Assembly (NCBI RefSeq): GCF_002980555.1
Contig: NZ_PVBT01000005.1
Coordinates: 62,001 to 126,000 of the forward strand
DNA: 64,000 nucleotides
DNA from: Phyllobacterium myrsinacearum
GTDB lineage: Bacteria; Pseudomonadota; Alphaproteobacteria; Rhizobiales; Rhizobiaceae
Direction of reading: 5' to 3'
The notes under the pieces are model-generated. The model had not been told where the DNA came from. It did no database searches and saw only the letters and a list, made by a program, of their open reading frames with translations. Every line of letters begins with the position of its first letter. Position 1 is the first letter of the stretch. Both the position numbers and the translations under genes were made by a program. Shown piece by piece: positions 25,633-34,421 of the stretch.

Positions 25633-28258
25633 CGACAATCCCCCTGATCTCGGCGCGGCACGAACCGCAATTCGTTCCGGCCTGCAAAGCCTCGCCGATG
25701 GCGGCGACGGTCCGGCAGCCGCCGCGTGCGGCACTGGCGATCTCGTTGCGGCCGACGGAAAAGCAGGAGCAGACAATCGCGCCCTTGTCGGGCATATCTC
25801 CACCGGGTCGTCCCGCCAGAAGCTGGAAGCGGTTCTGCACCGCGGGAAAGCGCTGCGACAGCTGTTCGCTGGCCCAACTGCGCGACACGGCGACGGGCTG
25901 GCGGGCGATATAGAGCGCGCCGGTCAGGGCATCGCCTGAAAAAGCGGCCATGCGCTGCTGGCCATTCCTTGCATCGTGGTAACGCAGCAGCGGCGCATCA
26001 TCGCCACAGCCAAAAAGTTCTCCGGCAAACACCGCCCAATTGTCCGGCTCCCGAAGACCGGCCAATTCGATCCGGTATCCGCCATGCGCCTTGGCGAGTG
26101 CCCAGTAATCCGTGGCAATCGCCCGGGGCTTGTTGCGCAGGACCGCGAACCCGTACCAGAGAGCTTCGAAAGGCTGGACATCCACCCTTGCCATCTTCAG
26201 TGCAGGCTGGCCGGAGACCGGATCGGTTCGCGATGTCACCAATGTGTCCACCCGGGCACTCCTGGCGAACTGATTGGTCCAGTGCATGGGCACGAACACG
26301 CTGCCGCGCGCCTGCCTGTCGGTCAGCAATGCCCGAACGACGATATCACCGTAGTCGTTGTTCAGCCGGACAAGGCTCGCATCGGCAATCCCCCGCCCGG
26401 CGGCATCGAGCGGATGCATTTCTACAAAGGGTTCGGCGAAATGCGCTGACAGGCGCGCGCTCTTTCCCGTGCGCGTCATCGTGTGCCAGTGATCGCGCAC
26501 ACGCCCGGTGTTCAGCGTGAATCGTTGATCGATCACGCCGGTATCGGCCGGAGGCACCGCAACGAACCGCGCACGGCGATCGGGGGTGAAGAAGCCTCCA
26601 TCCGCAAAAAACCGCCCGCCACCTGTCGCCGCGTGCTGGCTCTGCGGCCATTGAAATGGGGCAAGGTTGTCATAGGCGCGCGCGGATATGCCGGCATGGG
26701 CAGCGATATCGAAATCGCGGCTGCCCTTGTTCTCCACTCCCGACAAAGCCGCGTGTTCGGCAAAGATCTGCGCGGGATTCTGATAGGTGAATGCGGCGGC
26801 AAAGCCCATGCGTCTTGCCACTTCGGTGATGATCCACCAGTCCGGTTTGGCCTTATCAGGCAGGGGCAGGAACGGCCGCTGCCGGCTGATGCGCCGTTCC
26901 GAATTGGTGACCGTTCCGTCTTTCTCGCCCCATCCGGCCGCGGGCAGAAGCACATGGGCATAAGCGGTCGTGTCGGTTTCCGCATTGATGTCGGAGACCA
27001 CGACAAACGGGCAGGCTTTCAGCGCCTTCGCCACGTGATCGGCTTCCGGCATGGAATCGGCCGGGTTGGTCGCCATGATCCACAGGGCCTTGATCCGGCC
27101 ATCGCCAACCGCCTTGAACAGATCGACCGCCTTCAGCCCCGGGCGCGCCGCGATAGCCGGAGAAGCCCAGAAATCCTGCACCAGCCGCCGGTGCCCGGCA
27201 TTCTCGATCTGCATGTGGCTTGCCAGCATATTGGCAAGCCCGCCCACCTCGCGCCCGCCCATGGCATTGGGCTGTCCGGTGACCGAGAACGGACCCATGC
27301 CGGGGCGGCCGATGCGGCCCGTTGCCAGGTGGCAGTTGATGATGGCATTGACCTTGTCCGTGCCGGATGCCGACTGGTTGACACCCTGGCTGTAGACCGT
27401 CACGCAACGCTCCGTCCGGGCAAACAGCGTGAAAAAGGCAAGCAATTGGTCCGGCGCTATGCCGGTGTGCTGCGAAATCACATCCAGATCGCAGAAACTG
27501 GCTAGGCCCAGCGCCGCCGCAAAACCTGTTGTGTGCCGCTCGATATAGGCATGGTCCAAGGCCCCCTCTTTGGCGAGAAATCCGAGCAAGCCCACAAACA
27601 GCGCCGTGTCGCCGTCGGCACGGATCGGCAGGTGCATGTCGGCGATATCGGCGGTCATGGTGCGGCGCGGATCGATAAGGACAACACGCATCTGCGGACG
27701 CCTGACCTTGGCCGCGGCAATCCGCTGATAGAGCACCGGATGGCACCAGGCGAGATTGGACCCGGTCAGCACGATGAGATCGGCAAGCTCCAGGTCTTCA
27801 TAGGTCCCCGGAACGGTATCCGACCCGAAGGCCCGCATATGCCCCGCCACCGACGACGACATGCACAGCCGCGAATTGGTATCGATGTTCGCCGAACCGA
27901 TGAAACCTTTCATTAGCTTGTTAGCGACGTAATAATCCTCCGTCAGAAGCTGCCCCGAAACATAGAAAGCAACACTGTCCGGCCCATGCTCCCTGATTAC
28001 AGCGTTGAAACGGCTGGCAACGAGATCCAGCGCCTCGTCCCAGCTCGCCGCCTTGCCGCCGATCTGCGGTTCGAGCAGCCGACCATCCAGATGAACCGTT
28101 TCACCGAGCGCCGACCCTTTGGAACAGAGCCGTCCGAAATTGGCGGGATGCTCCGGGTCCCCGGCAATGGCAACCGTCCCGTCATCACGGGGTGTTGCGA
28201 GCACGCCACATCCGACGCCGCAATAGGGACAGGTGGTGCGAACCGCCGGGGTGTCCAT
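25604..28258 (-). CDS. nasA: Assimilatory nitrate reductase, molybdenum catalytic subunit
   Basis: 884 residues, cytoplasmic (no Tat signal). C10, C13, C17 (CPYCGVGC) and C45 (LCSKG) bind the [4Fe-4S] cluster. LIVLTGSNLAWCHPVL and SASGTDKVNAIIN lie in the bis-MGD domain, and GRVRDHWHTMTRTGKS in the C-terminal molydopterin-dinucleotide domain. A BFD-type [2Fe-2S] domain closes the protein (IVCSCFSVGRNEI, GTNCGSCRAEIRGI), as in NasA/NasC of proteobacteria where it receives electrons from an NADH or ferredoxin donor. It reduces nitrate to nitrite. The gene follows nirD by 6 bases. Confidence 0.95.
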   Translation of the reverse strand: MDTPAVRTTCPYCGVGCGVLATPRDDGTVAIAGDPEHPANFGRLCSKGSALGETVHLDGRLLEPQIGGKAASWDEALDLVASRFNAVIREHGPDSVAFYVSGQLLTEDYYVANKLMKGFIGSANIDTNSRLCMSSSVAGHMRAFGSDTVPGTYEDLELADLIVLTGSNLAWCHPVLYQRIAAAKVRRPQMRVVLIDPRRTMTADIADMHLPIRADGDTALFVGLLGFLAKEGALDHAYIERHTTGFAAALGLASFCDLDVISQHTGIAPDQLLAFFTLFARTERCVTVYSQGVNQSASGTDKVNAIINCHLATGRIGRPGMGPFSVTGQPNAMGGREVGGLANMLASHMQIENAGHRRLVQDFWASPAIAARPGLKAVDLFKAVGDGRIKALWIMATNPADSMPEADHVAKALKACPFVVVSDINAETDTTAYAHVLLPAAGWGEKDGTVTNSERRISRQRPFLPLPDKAKPDWWIITEVARRMGFAAAFTYQNPAQIFAEHAALSGVENKGSRDFDIAAHAGISARAYDNLAPFQWPQSQHAATGGGRFFADGGFFTPDRRARFVAVPPADTGVIDQRFTLNTGRVRDHWHTMTRTGKSARLSAHFAEPFVEMHPLDAAGRGIADASLVRLNNDYGDIVVRALLTDRQARGSVFVPMHWTNQFARSARVDTLVTSRTDPVSGQPALKMARVDVQPFEALWYGFAVLRNKPRAIATDYWALAKAHGGYRIELAGLREPDNWAVFAGELFGCGDDAPLLRYHDARNGQQRMAAFSGDALTGALYIARQPVAVSRSWASEQLSQRFPAVQNRFQLLAGRPGGDMPDKGAIVCSCFSVGRNEIASAARGGCRTVAAIGEALQAGTNCGSCRAEIRGIVDANRLQAAE

Positions 28259-28264
28259 GCCGCT

Positions 28265-28594
28265 CTACTCCGCCGCCATGGCGGTGACCGCCAGCCGGGC
28301 CAGAATGCGGTCGCCATCCAGCCGGATCGCGATGGTTTTCACGCTGCCCTCGTCTGCGCCAAGTGCCTTGCCCGTCTCCAGCGAAATGACCCAATTGTGC
28401 AAGGGACAGGTCACCGCCGCGCCATGGACGATGCCCTGGCTGAGCGGTCCGCCCTTGTGCGGGCACTGATCGTCAATGGCAAAAATCTGGTCTTCCATGG
28501 TGCGGAAAACCGCGATCCTGCCATCGGGTGTGTTCACGCAGCGGGCACCACGGCGCGGAATGTCGTTGATTGTTCCAATCTCAACCCAGTTCAT
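28265..28594 (-). CDS. nirD: Nitrite reductase (NADH) small subunit
   Basis: 109 residues from ATG 28594 (MNWVEIGTINDIP); longer in-frame readings run into nirB. Rieske-type [2Fe-2S] ligands are visible as CPHKGGPL and TCPLHNW, so this NirD keeps the cluster residues that many enterobacterial NirD proteins lack. It lies 4 bases after nirB and before nasA. It partners NirB in six-electron reduction of nitrite to ammonium in the cytoplasm. Confidence 0.95.
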   Translation of the reverse strand: MNWVEIGTINDIPRRGARCVNTPDGRIAVFRTMEDQIFAIDDQCPHKGGPLSQGIVHGAAVTCPLHNWVISLETGKALGADEGSVKTIAIRLDGDRILARLAVTAMAAE

Positions 28595-28598
28595 CACT

Positions 28599-31064
28599 CT
28601 ACTCCGCTGCCTGCTGGTAACCGATTTTGGCCATGGGCTGGAATTCATGCTTGTCGACGCCGGAAACACGCTCCGACCACGGATCGACCTGCGCAAAAGT
28701 CTGGCTGAAGACAAAGCGGTCGAAATAACCGCGGCGCTTCACCGCGTCCTGCATGATCTGGCGGCGGATTTCCTCGAGACCGACGCGTTTGGCCCATTTA
28801 TAGATGCGTTCGAGATAGCGGCCCTGCTCGCGGTACATCTGCGTCAACGCCACCACATGTTCGAGCGCCTCATCCTCGGTCTTGACCAGCCCCAGAACTT
28901 CCGTCCCCTTGATGTCGAGACCCGCCGCCCCGGCGAAATGAATCTCGTATCCGGAATCGACACAGATGATGCCGACATCCTTGCAGGTGGCTTCGGCGCA
29001 ATTGCGCGGACAGCCCGACACCGCCATCTTGACCTTGGCGGGCGTCCACGATCCCCACATGAATTTTTCGATGCGAATGCCAAGCCCGGTCGAATCCTGC
29101 GTGCCGAAGCGGCACCAGTCGGTCCCGACACAGGTTTTTACCGTGCGCAGCCCCTTGGCATAGGCCTGCCCCGAGACAAATCCCGCCTTGCCGAGATCGG
29201 CCCAGACGGCCGGCAAGTCTTCCTTCTTGACGCCCAGCATGTCGATGCGCTGGCCGCCGGTGACTTTGACAGCCGGAATGGCGAATTTGTCGACCACATC
29301 GGCGATGGCCCGCAATTCCTTCGCATTGGTGACGCCGCCCCACATGCGCGGCACGACGGAATAGGTCCCATCCTTCTGGATATTGGCATGCACCCGTTCA
29401 TTGATGAAGCGCGACTGGTAGTCGTCGGCATATTCATCCGGCCAGTCGGCAACGAGATAATAGTTCAAGGCCGGGCGGCACTTGGCGCAGCCGCACGACG
29501 TCTTCCATTCCAGTTCCTGCATCACGGCCGGAATGGATTTCAGCTTCTTCGCCTTGATCAGCCGCCTGATATCGTCATGGCCAAGATCGGTGCAACTGCA
29601 CATGGGCGTCACCGCCGATGGGTTGTAGGATTCGCCCAGCGTCAGGGCCAGAAGCTGTTCGACCAGCCCGGTGCAGCTGCCGCAGGAGGCGGAGGCCTTG
29701 GTATGGGACCGCACATCATCCAGCGAGGTCAGCCCCTTGCCCGCTATGGCGCCGGTGATCTTGCCCTTGCATATGCCGTTGCAGCCGCAGATTTCCGCAT
29801 CATCTGGCAAGGCTGCAACGGCCGCCATAGGGTCCAGCGGGGACCCTCCCTGGTAGGACTGGCCGAAAATCAATGTGTCGCGCATCTGCGAAATGTCGGT
29901 GCGTTTTTTGGTCAGGTCATGGAACCAGGCACCGTCGGATGTCTCGCCGTAGAGCACCGTGCCGATGATGCGGTCATCCCTGAGCACCAGCCGCTTGTAA
30001 ACACCGGCGGCGGCATCGCGCAGGACGATCTCCTGCCGGTCGTCGCCCTCGCCAAGATCGCCGACCGAGAACAGGTTGATGCCCGTCACCTTCAGCTTGG
30101 TCGGCGTCTCGCTGTGTACGAATTTCGCCTCCGCATCATCGGCCAGTTGTGCCGACACCACCCGCGCCATTTCATAGAGCGGCGCGACCAGCCCGTAGCA
30201 TTGCCCGCCCACCTCGGCACACTCGCCGATGGCGAAAATATCGGGATCGGAGGTCCGCATGCCGGCGTCGACAACGATGCCGCGATTGGTTTCAAGCCCG
30301 GCTTCCCTGGCAAGCAGGGCATTGGGGCGGATACCCGCCGCCATGACCACCAGATCGGCGGGAAGTGTCGTGCCATCGGCCAGCAGGACGCCTTCCACCC
30401 TGTTCTGACCGGTGATCTCCTTGGTGCTGGCTTTGGTCATCACGCGGATGCCGCGCGCTTCCACCGCCTGTTCGAGCAGATAGCCCGCAGCGGGGTCGAG
30501 CTGGCGCTCCATCAGCGTCGGCATGATGTGCAGGACCGTCACATCCATGCCGCGTGATTTCAGGCCAGCGGCGGCTTCCAGACCCAGCAACCCGCCGCCG
30601 ATCACCACGGCGCGCGCGCGGGACTGGGCGGCAAGCAGCATGGCGTTCACATCGTCGAGATCGCGATAGGTCAGGACCCCCGGCAGGTCGTTGCCGGGAA
30701 CAGGCAGAACGAAGGGAACCGAACCCGTTGCGATCAAAAGCTTGTCGTAGCTTTCGGTCGTCCCGGCATCGGAGGTGACCGTCTTGGCCTCCCGATCGAT
30801 CCCGATGATCCTGTGGCCCTTGTAAAGCGTGATGCCGTGCTTGATGTACCAGCCATCGCCATGGATGATGATTTCCTCGAATTCCTTCTCACCTGACAGC
30901 ACCGGCGACAGCATGATCCGGTCATAATTGACGCGCGGCTCGGCATTGAAAATGGTGACATCATAGGTGTCGGGCGCCATCTCGAAGAGATGTTCGAGCG
31001 CCCTGCCCGGTGCCATGCCATTGCCGATGACGACGAGTTTCTGTTTTTTCGCGGCTGTTTGCAT
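28599..31064 (-). CDS. nirB: Nitrite reductase (NADH) large subunit
   Basis: 821 residues from ATG 31064 (GGAGG 9 bases upstream). Order of domains: FAD/NADH oxidoreductase (LVVIGNGMAPGRALEHL, VVIGGGLLGLEAAAGL), BFD-like [2Fe-2S] region (CGCNGICKGKI, CGSCTGLVEQL, a second CxC...CxxC set near MCSCTDLGHDD and SCGCAKCRP), then sulfite/nitrite reductase half-domains with the siroheme-[4Fe-4S] cysteines in KTCVGTDWCRFGTQDS and SGCPRNCAEATCKD. It catalyses NADH-dependent reduction of nitrite to ammonium. One base separates it from the transporter ATPase gene, showing a tight operon. Confidence 0.95.
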   Translation of the reverse strand: MQTAAKKQKLVVIGNGMAPGRALEHLFEMAPDTYDVTIFNAEPRVNYDRIMLSPVLSGEKEFEEIIIHGDGWYIKHGITLYKGHRIIGIDREAKTVTSDAGTTESYDKLLIATGSVPFVLPVPGNDLPGVLTYRDLDDVNAMLLAAQSRARAVVIGGGLLGLEAAAGLKSRGMDVTVLHIMPTLMERQLDPAAGYLLEQAVEARGIRVMTKASTKEITGQNRVEGVLLADGTTLPADLVVMAAGIRPNALLAREAGLETNRGIVVDAGMRTSDPDIFAIGECAEVGGQCYGLVAPLYEMARVVSAQLADDAEAKFVHSETPTKLKVTGINLFSVGDLGEGDDRQEIVLRDAAAGVYKRLVLRDDRIIGTVLYGETSDGAWFHDLTKKRTDISQMRDTLIFGQSYQGGSPLDPMAAVAALPDDAEICGCNGICKGKITGAIAGKGLTSLDDVRSHTKASASCGSCTGLVEQLLALTLGESYNPSAVTPMCSCTDLGHDDIRRLIKAKKLKSIPAVMQELEWKTSCGCAKCRPALNYYLVADWPDEYADDYQSRFINERVHANIQKDGTYSVVPRMWGGVTNAKELRAIADVVDKFAIPAVKVTGGQRIDMLGVKKEDLPAVWADLGKAGFVSGQAYAKGLRTVKTCVGTDWCRFGTQDSTGLGIRIEKFMWGSWTPAKVKMAVSGCPRNCAEATCKDVGIICVDSGYEIHFAGAAGLDIKGTEVLGLVKTEDEALEHVVALTQMYREQGRYLERIYKWAKRVGLEEIRRQIMQDAVKRRGYFDRFVFSQTFAQVDPWSERVSGVDKHEFQPMAKIGYQQAAE

Positions 31065-31065
31065 C

Positions 31066-31863
31066 TCACGCGGCCTCCACAAGACGGTGCCGCTCGTAGA
31101 GGAATTTCAGCACGGACGAACGGCAGCGGATATAGGTGGCATCGGCGGCAAGTTCGATGCGGCGGCGCGGGCGATCCAGCGGCACGTCAAGAATTTCGCC
31201 GATTCTGGCGGACGGGCCATTGGTCATCATGACGATACGATCAGAGAGCAGCACGGCTTCATCCACATCATGGGTGATCATCAGAACCGTATTGGCAAGC
31301 TCCGTATGGATCTGCATGACCTGATCCTGCAGATGCGCACGGGTGAGCGCATCCAGCGCACCGAATGGCTCATCCAGCAGCAGCACCTTGGGTTCCATGG
31401 CCAGCGCCCGGGCAATGCCGACGCGCTGCTTCATGCCGCCGGAGACTTCCGAGGGGTGCTTGTCCCTCGCATGCACCATCTGCACCAGTTCCAGATTGCG
31501 CATGGTCCATTCATGCCGTTCCGCCCGGCTCTTGCTGGCGGAAAAGACCTTGTCGACCGCCAGCTTGACGTTTTCATAGACCGTCAGCCAGGGCAGCAGC
31601 GAATGGTTCTGGAACACCACGGCACGGTCGGGTCCCGGTGTGTCGACGACAGTGCCTTCGAGAAACACCACGCCGCGCGTCGCCTGTGTCAGCCCGGCAA
31701 CGATGTTGAGCAGCGTGGATTTTCCGCAGCCGGAATGGCCGATGATCGAGATGAATTCGCCTTTTTCAACGCTCAGCGAGACCTGATTGAGAACCTGTGT
31801 GCTGGCACCGCCACGGCTGAACACCATGTCGATCTGTTCGAGGGAGAGATAGGGTTTCGACAT
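31066..31863 (-). CDS. nrtD: Nitrate ABC transporter ATP-binding subunit
   Basis: 265 residues from ATG 31863 (MSKPYLSLEQIDMVFSR). Walker A GHSGCGKST, Q-loop FQNHSLLPWLTV, signature SGGMKQRVGIARALA, Walker B VLLLDEPFGALD and the switch histidine ITHDVDEA are intact. The C-terminal PSARIGEILDVPLDRPRRR is typical of the nitrate/sulfonate/taurine ATPases. It has no fused sensor domain, so it corresponds to NrtD, not NrtC. It powers uptake with the permease and binding protein encoded just upstream. Confidence 0.93.
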   Translation of the reverse strand: MSKPYLSLEQIDMVFSRGGASTQVLNQVSLSVEKGEFISIIGHSGCGKSTLLNIVAGLTQATRGVVFLEGTVVDTPGPDRAVVFQNHSLLPWLTVYENVKLAVDKVFSASKSRAERHEWTMRNLELVQMVHARDKHPSEVSGGMKQRVGIARALAMEPKVLLLDEPFGALDALTRAHLQDQVMQIHTELANTVLMITHDVDEAVLLSDRIVMMTNGPSARIGEILDVPLDRPRRRIELAADATYIRCRSSVLKFLYERHRLVEAA

Positions 31864-31873
31864 GATGGCTTCC

Positions 31874-32764
31874 TCAAGCGCTTGCAGTGTTGCGGGTGAC
31901 GGTCCGGGCGACGAAGGCGATGGCGCGGTCGAGCAGATAGCCGACGATGCCGACATAGATCAGGGCCAGGATGATGTCGCTGATGCGCGACGAGTTCCAC
32001 GCGTCCCAGATGAAGAACCCGATGCCGACGCCGCCGATCAGCATCTCGGCGGCGACGATGGCCAGCCACGACAGGCCGATGCCGATGCGCAGACCGGTGA
32101 AGATGTAGGGCGCCGCGGCGGGGATCATGATCTTGGTGAAATATTCGAACTGGTTGAGACGCAGCACCCGCGCGACATTCTGGTAATCCTGCGGAATGTT
32201 CCTGATGCCCACGGCGGTGTTGATGATGATCGGCCAGATCGCCGTGATGAAAATCACGAAAATCGCAGAGGGGTTGCCGTCCTTGAAGGCAGCCAGGGAG
32301 AGCGGCAGCCAGGCCAGCGGCGGCACCGTGCGCAGCACCTGAAAGATCGGGTCAAGCCCGCGCATCGCCCATTCGCTCTGGCCGACAAGGGTGCCGAGCG
32401 CAATGCCCGCAACCGCCGCAAGACAATACCCCAGTGCCACACGCTTCAGACTGGCGAGGATATGCCAGAACAGCCCCTGATCGACACCCTGTCCGGCATA
32501 GAACGGATGGACGATCAGCTCCCATGTTTCCGAGACCACCCGTGAGGGCGGCGGCACGCTTGCCGTCGGCGAGGAACAGAGGATTTCCCACAGCACCAGC
32601 AGGAAGACGAGCGTGATGATGGGCGGTACCACATGCGCCGCCAGCGAGGTCAGCCATGGCGGCAGACGGCGGGGAGAACCTGTCTTCGGCGGGATGGAAA
32701 GGGTCATGATTTTGGCCGCCTGGGGCTTTTCGGTCGGACGGATGGGAACAGGGCTGGCTGTCAT
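31874..32764 (-). CDS. nrtB: Nitrate ABC transporter permease
   Basis: 296 residues from ATG 32764 (GAGGAAA upstream). The membrane part starts at HVVPPIITLVFLLVLWEIL, and the BPD_transp_1 domain contains the EAA-type loop (NQFEYFTKIMIPAAAPYIFTG, written across the cytoplasmic loop). Segments such as GLSWLAIVAAEMLIG follow. It fits the NrtB/SsuC/TauC family, and the flanking NrtA and nitrite reductase genes specify nitrate. It forms a homodimeric inner-membrane channel. Confidence 0.93.
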   Translation of the reverse strand: MTASPVPIRPTEKPQAAKIMTLSIPPKTGSPRRLPPWLTSLAAHVVPPIITLVFLLVLWEILCSSPTASVPPPSRVVSETWELIVHPFYAGQGVDQGLFWHILASLKRVALGYCLAAVAGIALGTLVGQSEWAMRGLDPIFQVLRTVPPLAWLPLSLAAFKDGNPSAIFVIFITAIWPIIINTAVGIRNIPQDYQNVARVLRLNQFEYFTKIMIPAAAPYIFTGLRIGIGLSWLAIVAAEMLIGGVGIGFFIWDAWNSSRISDIILALIYVGIVGYLLDRAIAFVARTVTRNTASA

Positions 32765-32774
32765 GCCGGTTTCC

Positions 32775-34073
32775 TCACGCAAAACGTTTGATTTCAAGAC
32801 TGGCGAGATAGGTTTGCGGAGCGTCCGGATCGAACACCTTGCCATCGAAGAAAGTCTCCGGACCGCGCGACGGCGACGCCGGAATATCGGCGGCGGCAAC
32901 GCCAAGCTCCCTGGCGGCGTCGCGCCAGATGTCCTCGCGGTTCACCTTGCCGACCAATGCGGCAATATCGGTGTCCGGCGCAAATTTGCCCCAGCGGATA
33001 TTCTCGGTCAGGAACCATTTTTCGTGGCTCTGGAAGGGATAGGATGTGTGATCGCGCCAGAACTTCATCAGATGCGGGCTGGCTGTTTCGACCCGGCCGG
33101 AACCGTAGTCGTAGTCGCCTTTCAATCGCCCAGCGATATCGGTTGCGGGCACATTGAACCAGGCGCGCTTGCCGACCATGGCCGCCAGCTCGTCTTTGTT
33201 GGCGAGATCATCAGCCCATTGCTGCGCTTCCATCACCGCCATCAGCAGGGCCTTGGTGGCATTCGGGTTCTTCTCCACCCAGTCCGCCCGCATGGCGAAG
33301 GATTTTTCCGGGTGTTTGGCCCAGATTTCGGCGGTGTTGACGGCGGTGTAGCCGATGCCCTGATTGACGAGCTGGGCATTCCACGGCTCGCCGACACAGA
33401 AGCAGTCCATGGTGCCGACCTTCATGTTGGCCACCATCTGCGGGGGTGGAACCACGATGGTTTCCACGTCCTTGTCCGGGTCGATCCCGCCTGCGGCCAG
33501 CCAATAGCGGATCCACAGATCGTGCGTGCCGCCGGGGAAGGTCATCGCCGCCTTTGCCGCATTGCCTTGCGCCTTCTTCCGGGCAAAAGCCTCCTTGAGC
33601 ACACCCGCATTGACCCCGGCTTTCAGGCCGGCATAGGCCGAACCCACCGAAATGCCCTGCGCATCGAGATTGAGGCGCGCGAGGATGACCATTGGCAGGG
33701 GCTGGTTGTTCTGGGTGACCTTGCCGGTGCTGATCAGGTACGGCATCGGTGTCAGGATATGCGCGCCATCAATGCCGTTGCCCGCCGAACCGAGCACCAG
33801 ATTGTCGCGCGTCGTGCCCCACGACGCCTGCTTGACCACCTCGACATCGGGCATGCCGTGCTTGGCAAAAAGGCCCCTTTCCTTGGCAACGATCAGCGGC
33901 GCGGCGTCGGTCAGCGCAATGAACCCGAGCGTCGCCTTGGTGGTCTCGGGTCCGGCAGCGGCCGCATGGGCGCCGCCGGGAAGCGCAGCCTTTGCCGCCG
34001 CCAGCAGCGCCAGCGTGCCCCCTGCCCGCAAAAGCGTTCGTCTCGTCAAGCCTGTCGGCAAAATCACCTTCAT
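32775..34073 (-). CDS. nrtA: Nitrate ABC transporter substrate-binding protein
   Basis: 432 residues from ATG 34073, with AAGGGGA upstream. A Tat-type signal (LTRRTLLRAGG then a hydrophobic stretch ending GGAHA) exports it folded. The body is the NrtA/CmpA fold: GFIALTDAAPLIVAKERGLF, GAHILTPMPYLISTG, WIRYWLAAGGIDPDKDVE and CFCVGEPWNAQLV, where nitrate-contacting residues cluster. It is the first structural gene of the operon, behind a sigma-54 promoter and an ANTAR-type leader. It is homologous to the NasS protein encoded upstream, which lacks an export signal. Confidence 0.94.
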   Translation of the reverse strand: MKVILPTGLTRRTLLRAGGTLALLAAAKAALPGGAHAAAAGPETTKATLGFIALTDAAPLIVAKERGLFAKHGMPDVEVVKQASWGTTRDNLVLGSAGNGIDGAHILTPMPYLISTGKVTQNNQPLPMVILARLNLDAQGISVGSAYAGLKAGVNAGVLKEAFARKKAQGNAAKAAMTFPGGTHDLWIRYWLAAGGIDPDKDVETIVVPPPQMVANMKVGTMDCFCVGEPWNAQLVNQGIGYTAVNTAEIWAKHPEKSFAMRADWVEKNPNATKALLMAVMEAQQWADDLANKDELAAMVGKRAWFNVPATDIAGRLKGDYDYGSGRVETASPHLMKFWRDHTSYPFQSHEKWFLTENIRWGKFAPDTDIAALVGKVNREDIWRDAARELGVAAADIPASPSRGPETFFDGKVFDPDAPQTYLASLEIKRFA

Positions 34074-34118
34074 CGCAATTCCCCTTTGCAGCGCTGCTTC
34101 TGGTGCAGCTTGAGCCAT

Positions 34119-34181
34119 AAAAAAACGCCGCCGGATGAAGTGCATTCACCCGATCCGGTGAATGAACTCGCCCAAGCGACG
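34119..34181 (-). terminator. Leader terminator of the nitrate operon (regulated by antitermination)
   Basis: On the minus strand CGTCGC (34181-34176) can pair, with one G-U, with GCGGCG (34131-34126), directly followed by seven T (34125-34119). Inside the loop a further hairpin (34164-34143) and CCGGAT/ATCCGG pairing are possible. The 5' arm CGTCGC overlaps the 3' side of the second hexaloop hairpin, so the two structures exclude each other. It lies 46 bases before the nrtA start. Confidence 0.6.
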
Positions 34182-34241
34182 TCTGTGTCTTTGAAAGCAT
34201 CCGATGGCGATGCTCGCGGTTCCTGTCTTCGTTGACGGAAC
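34171..34241 (-). promoter_or_regulatory. ANTAR-type (NasT-binding) two-hairpin RNA leader
   Basis: Read on the minus strand, hairpin P1 (34241-34219) has stem GTTCC/GGAAC plus GTC/GAC with one bulged A and hexaloop AACGAA (34233-34228). Hairpin P2 (34195-34171) has stem TTCAA/TTGGG plus GAC/GTC and hexaloop ACAGAC (34186-34181). Both loops have A at position 1 and G at position 4, the known hallmark of RNAs bound by ANTAR proteins such as NasT and NasR. P1 begins about one base after the predicted transcription start. NasT binding would favour P2 and block the downstream terminator. Confidence 0.8.
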
Positions 34242-34252
34242 GGTTTTATAAA

Positions 34253-34268
34253 AGCAATAAGCGTGCCA
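34253..34268 (-). promoter_or_regulatory. Sigma-54 (RpoN) promoter of the nrt-nir-nas operon
   Basis: The minus strand reads TGGCACG-CTTA-TTGCT from 34268 to 34253, a full match to the -24/-12 consensus with exactly 10 bases between GG and GC. The predicted start is about 34242. No other element of this quality was found in the window. Confidence 0.88.
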
Positions 34269-34387
34269 ACCGGGTCTTATATTTATAAGTTATTGTAATT
34301 AATGTATATTTTTATAGTCCAGATATTTTTCATTGCAGGCAATCGAAGGGCAGCGCAGGCGAAATGAGCAGAACGGCCATCAGAACC

Positions 34388-34402
34388 GCACATTTATTGT
34401 GC
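34388..34402. promoter_or_regulatory. NtrC-like enhancer box
   Basis: GCACA-TTTAT-TGTGC is a perfect 5-bp inverted repeat with a 5-base spacer, close to the NtrC consensus GCACC-N5-GGTGC. It is centred about 153 bases upstream of the predicted sigma-54 start, a normal enhancer distance, with AT-rich, bendable DNA between. The rest of the 348-base gap 34074-34421 is the leader described in adjacent entries. Confidence 0.55.
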
Positions 34403-34421
34403 AGAGCACAAATTCTGCCCA

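Noticed and set aside
34143-34164. Hairpin CATTCACC/GGTGAATG with hexaloop GGATCG in the nrtA leader as an ANTAR hairpin
   Set aside because: Its loop lacks A at position 1 and G at position 4. It more likely forms part of the terminator loop; two better hairpins lie upstream.
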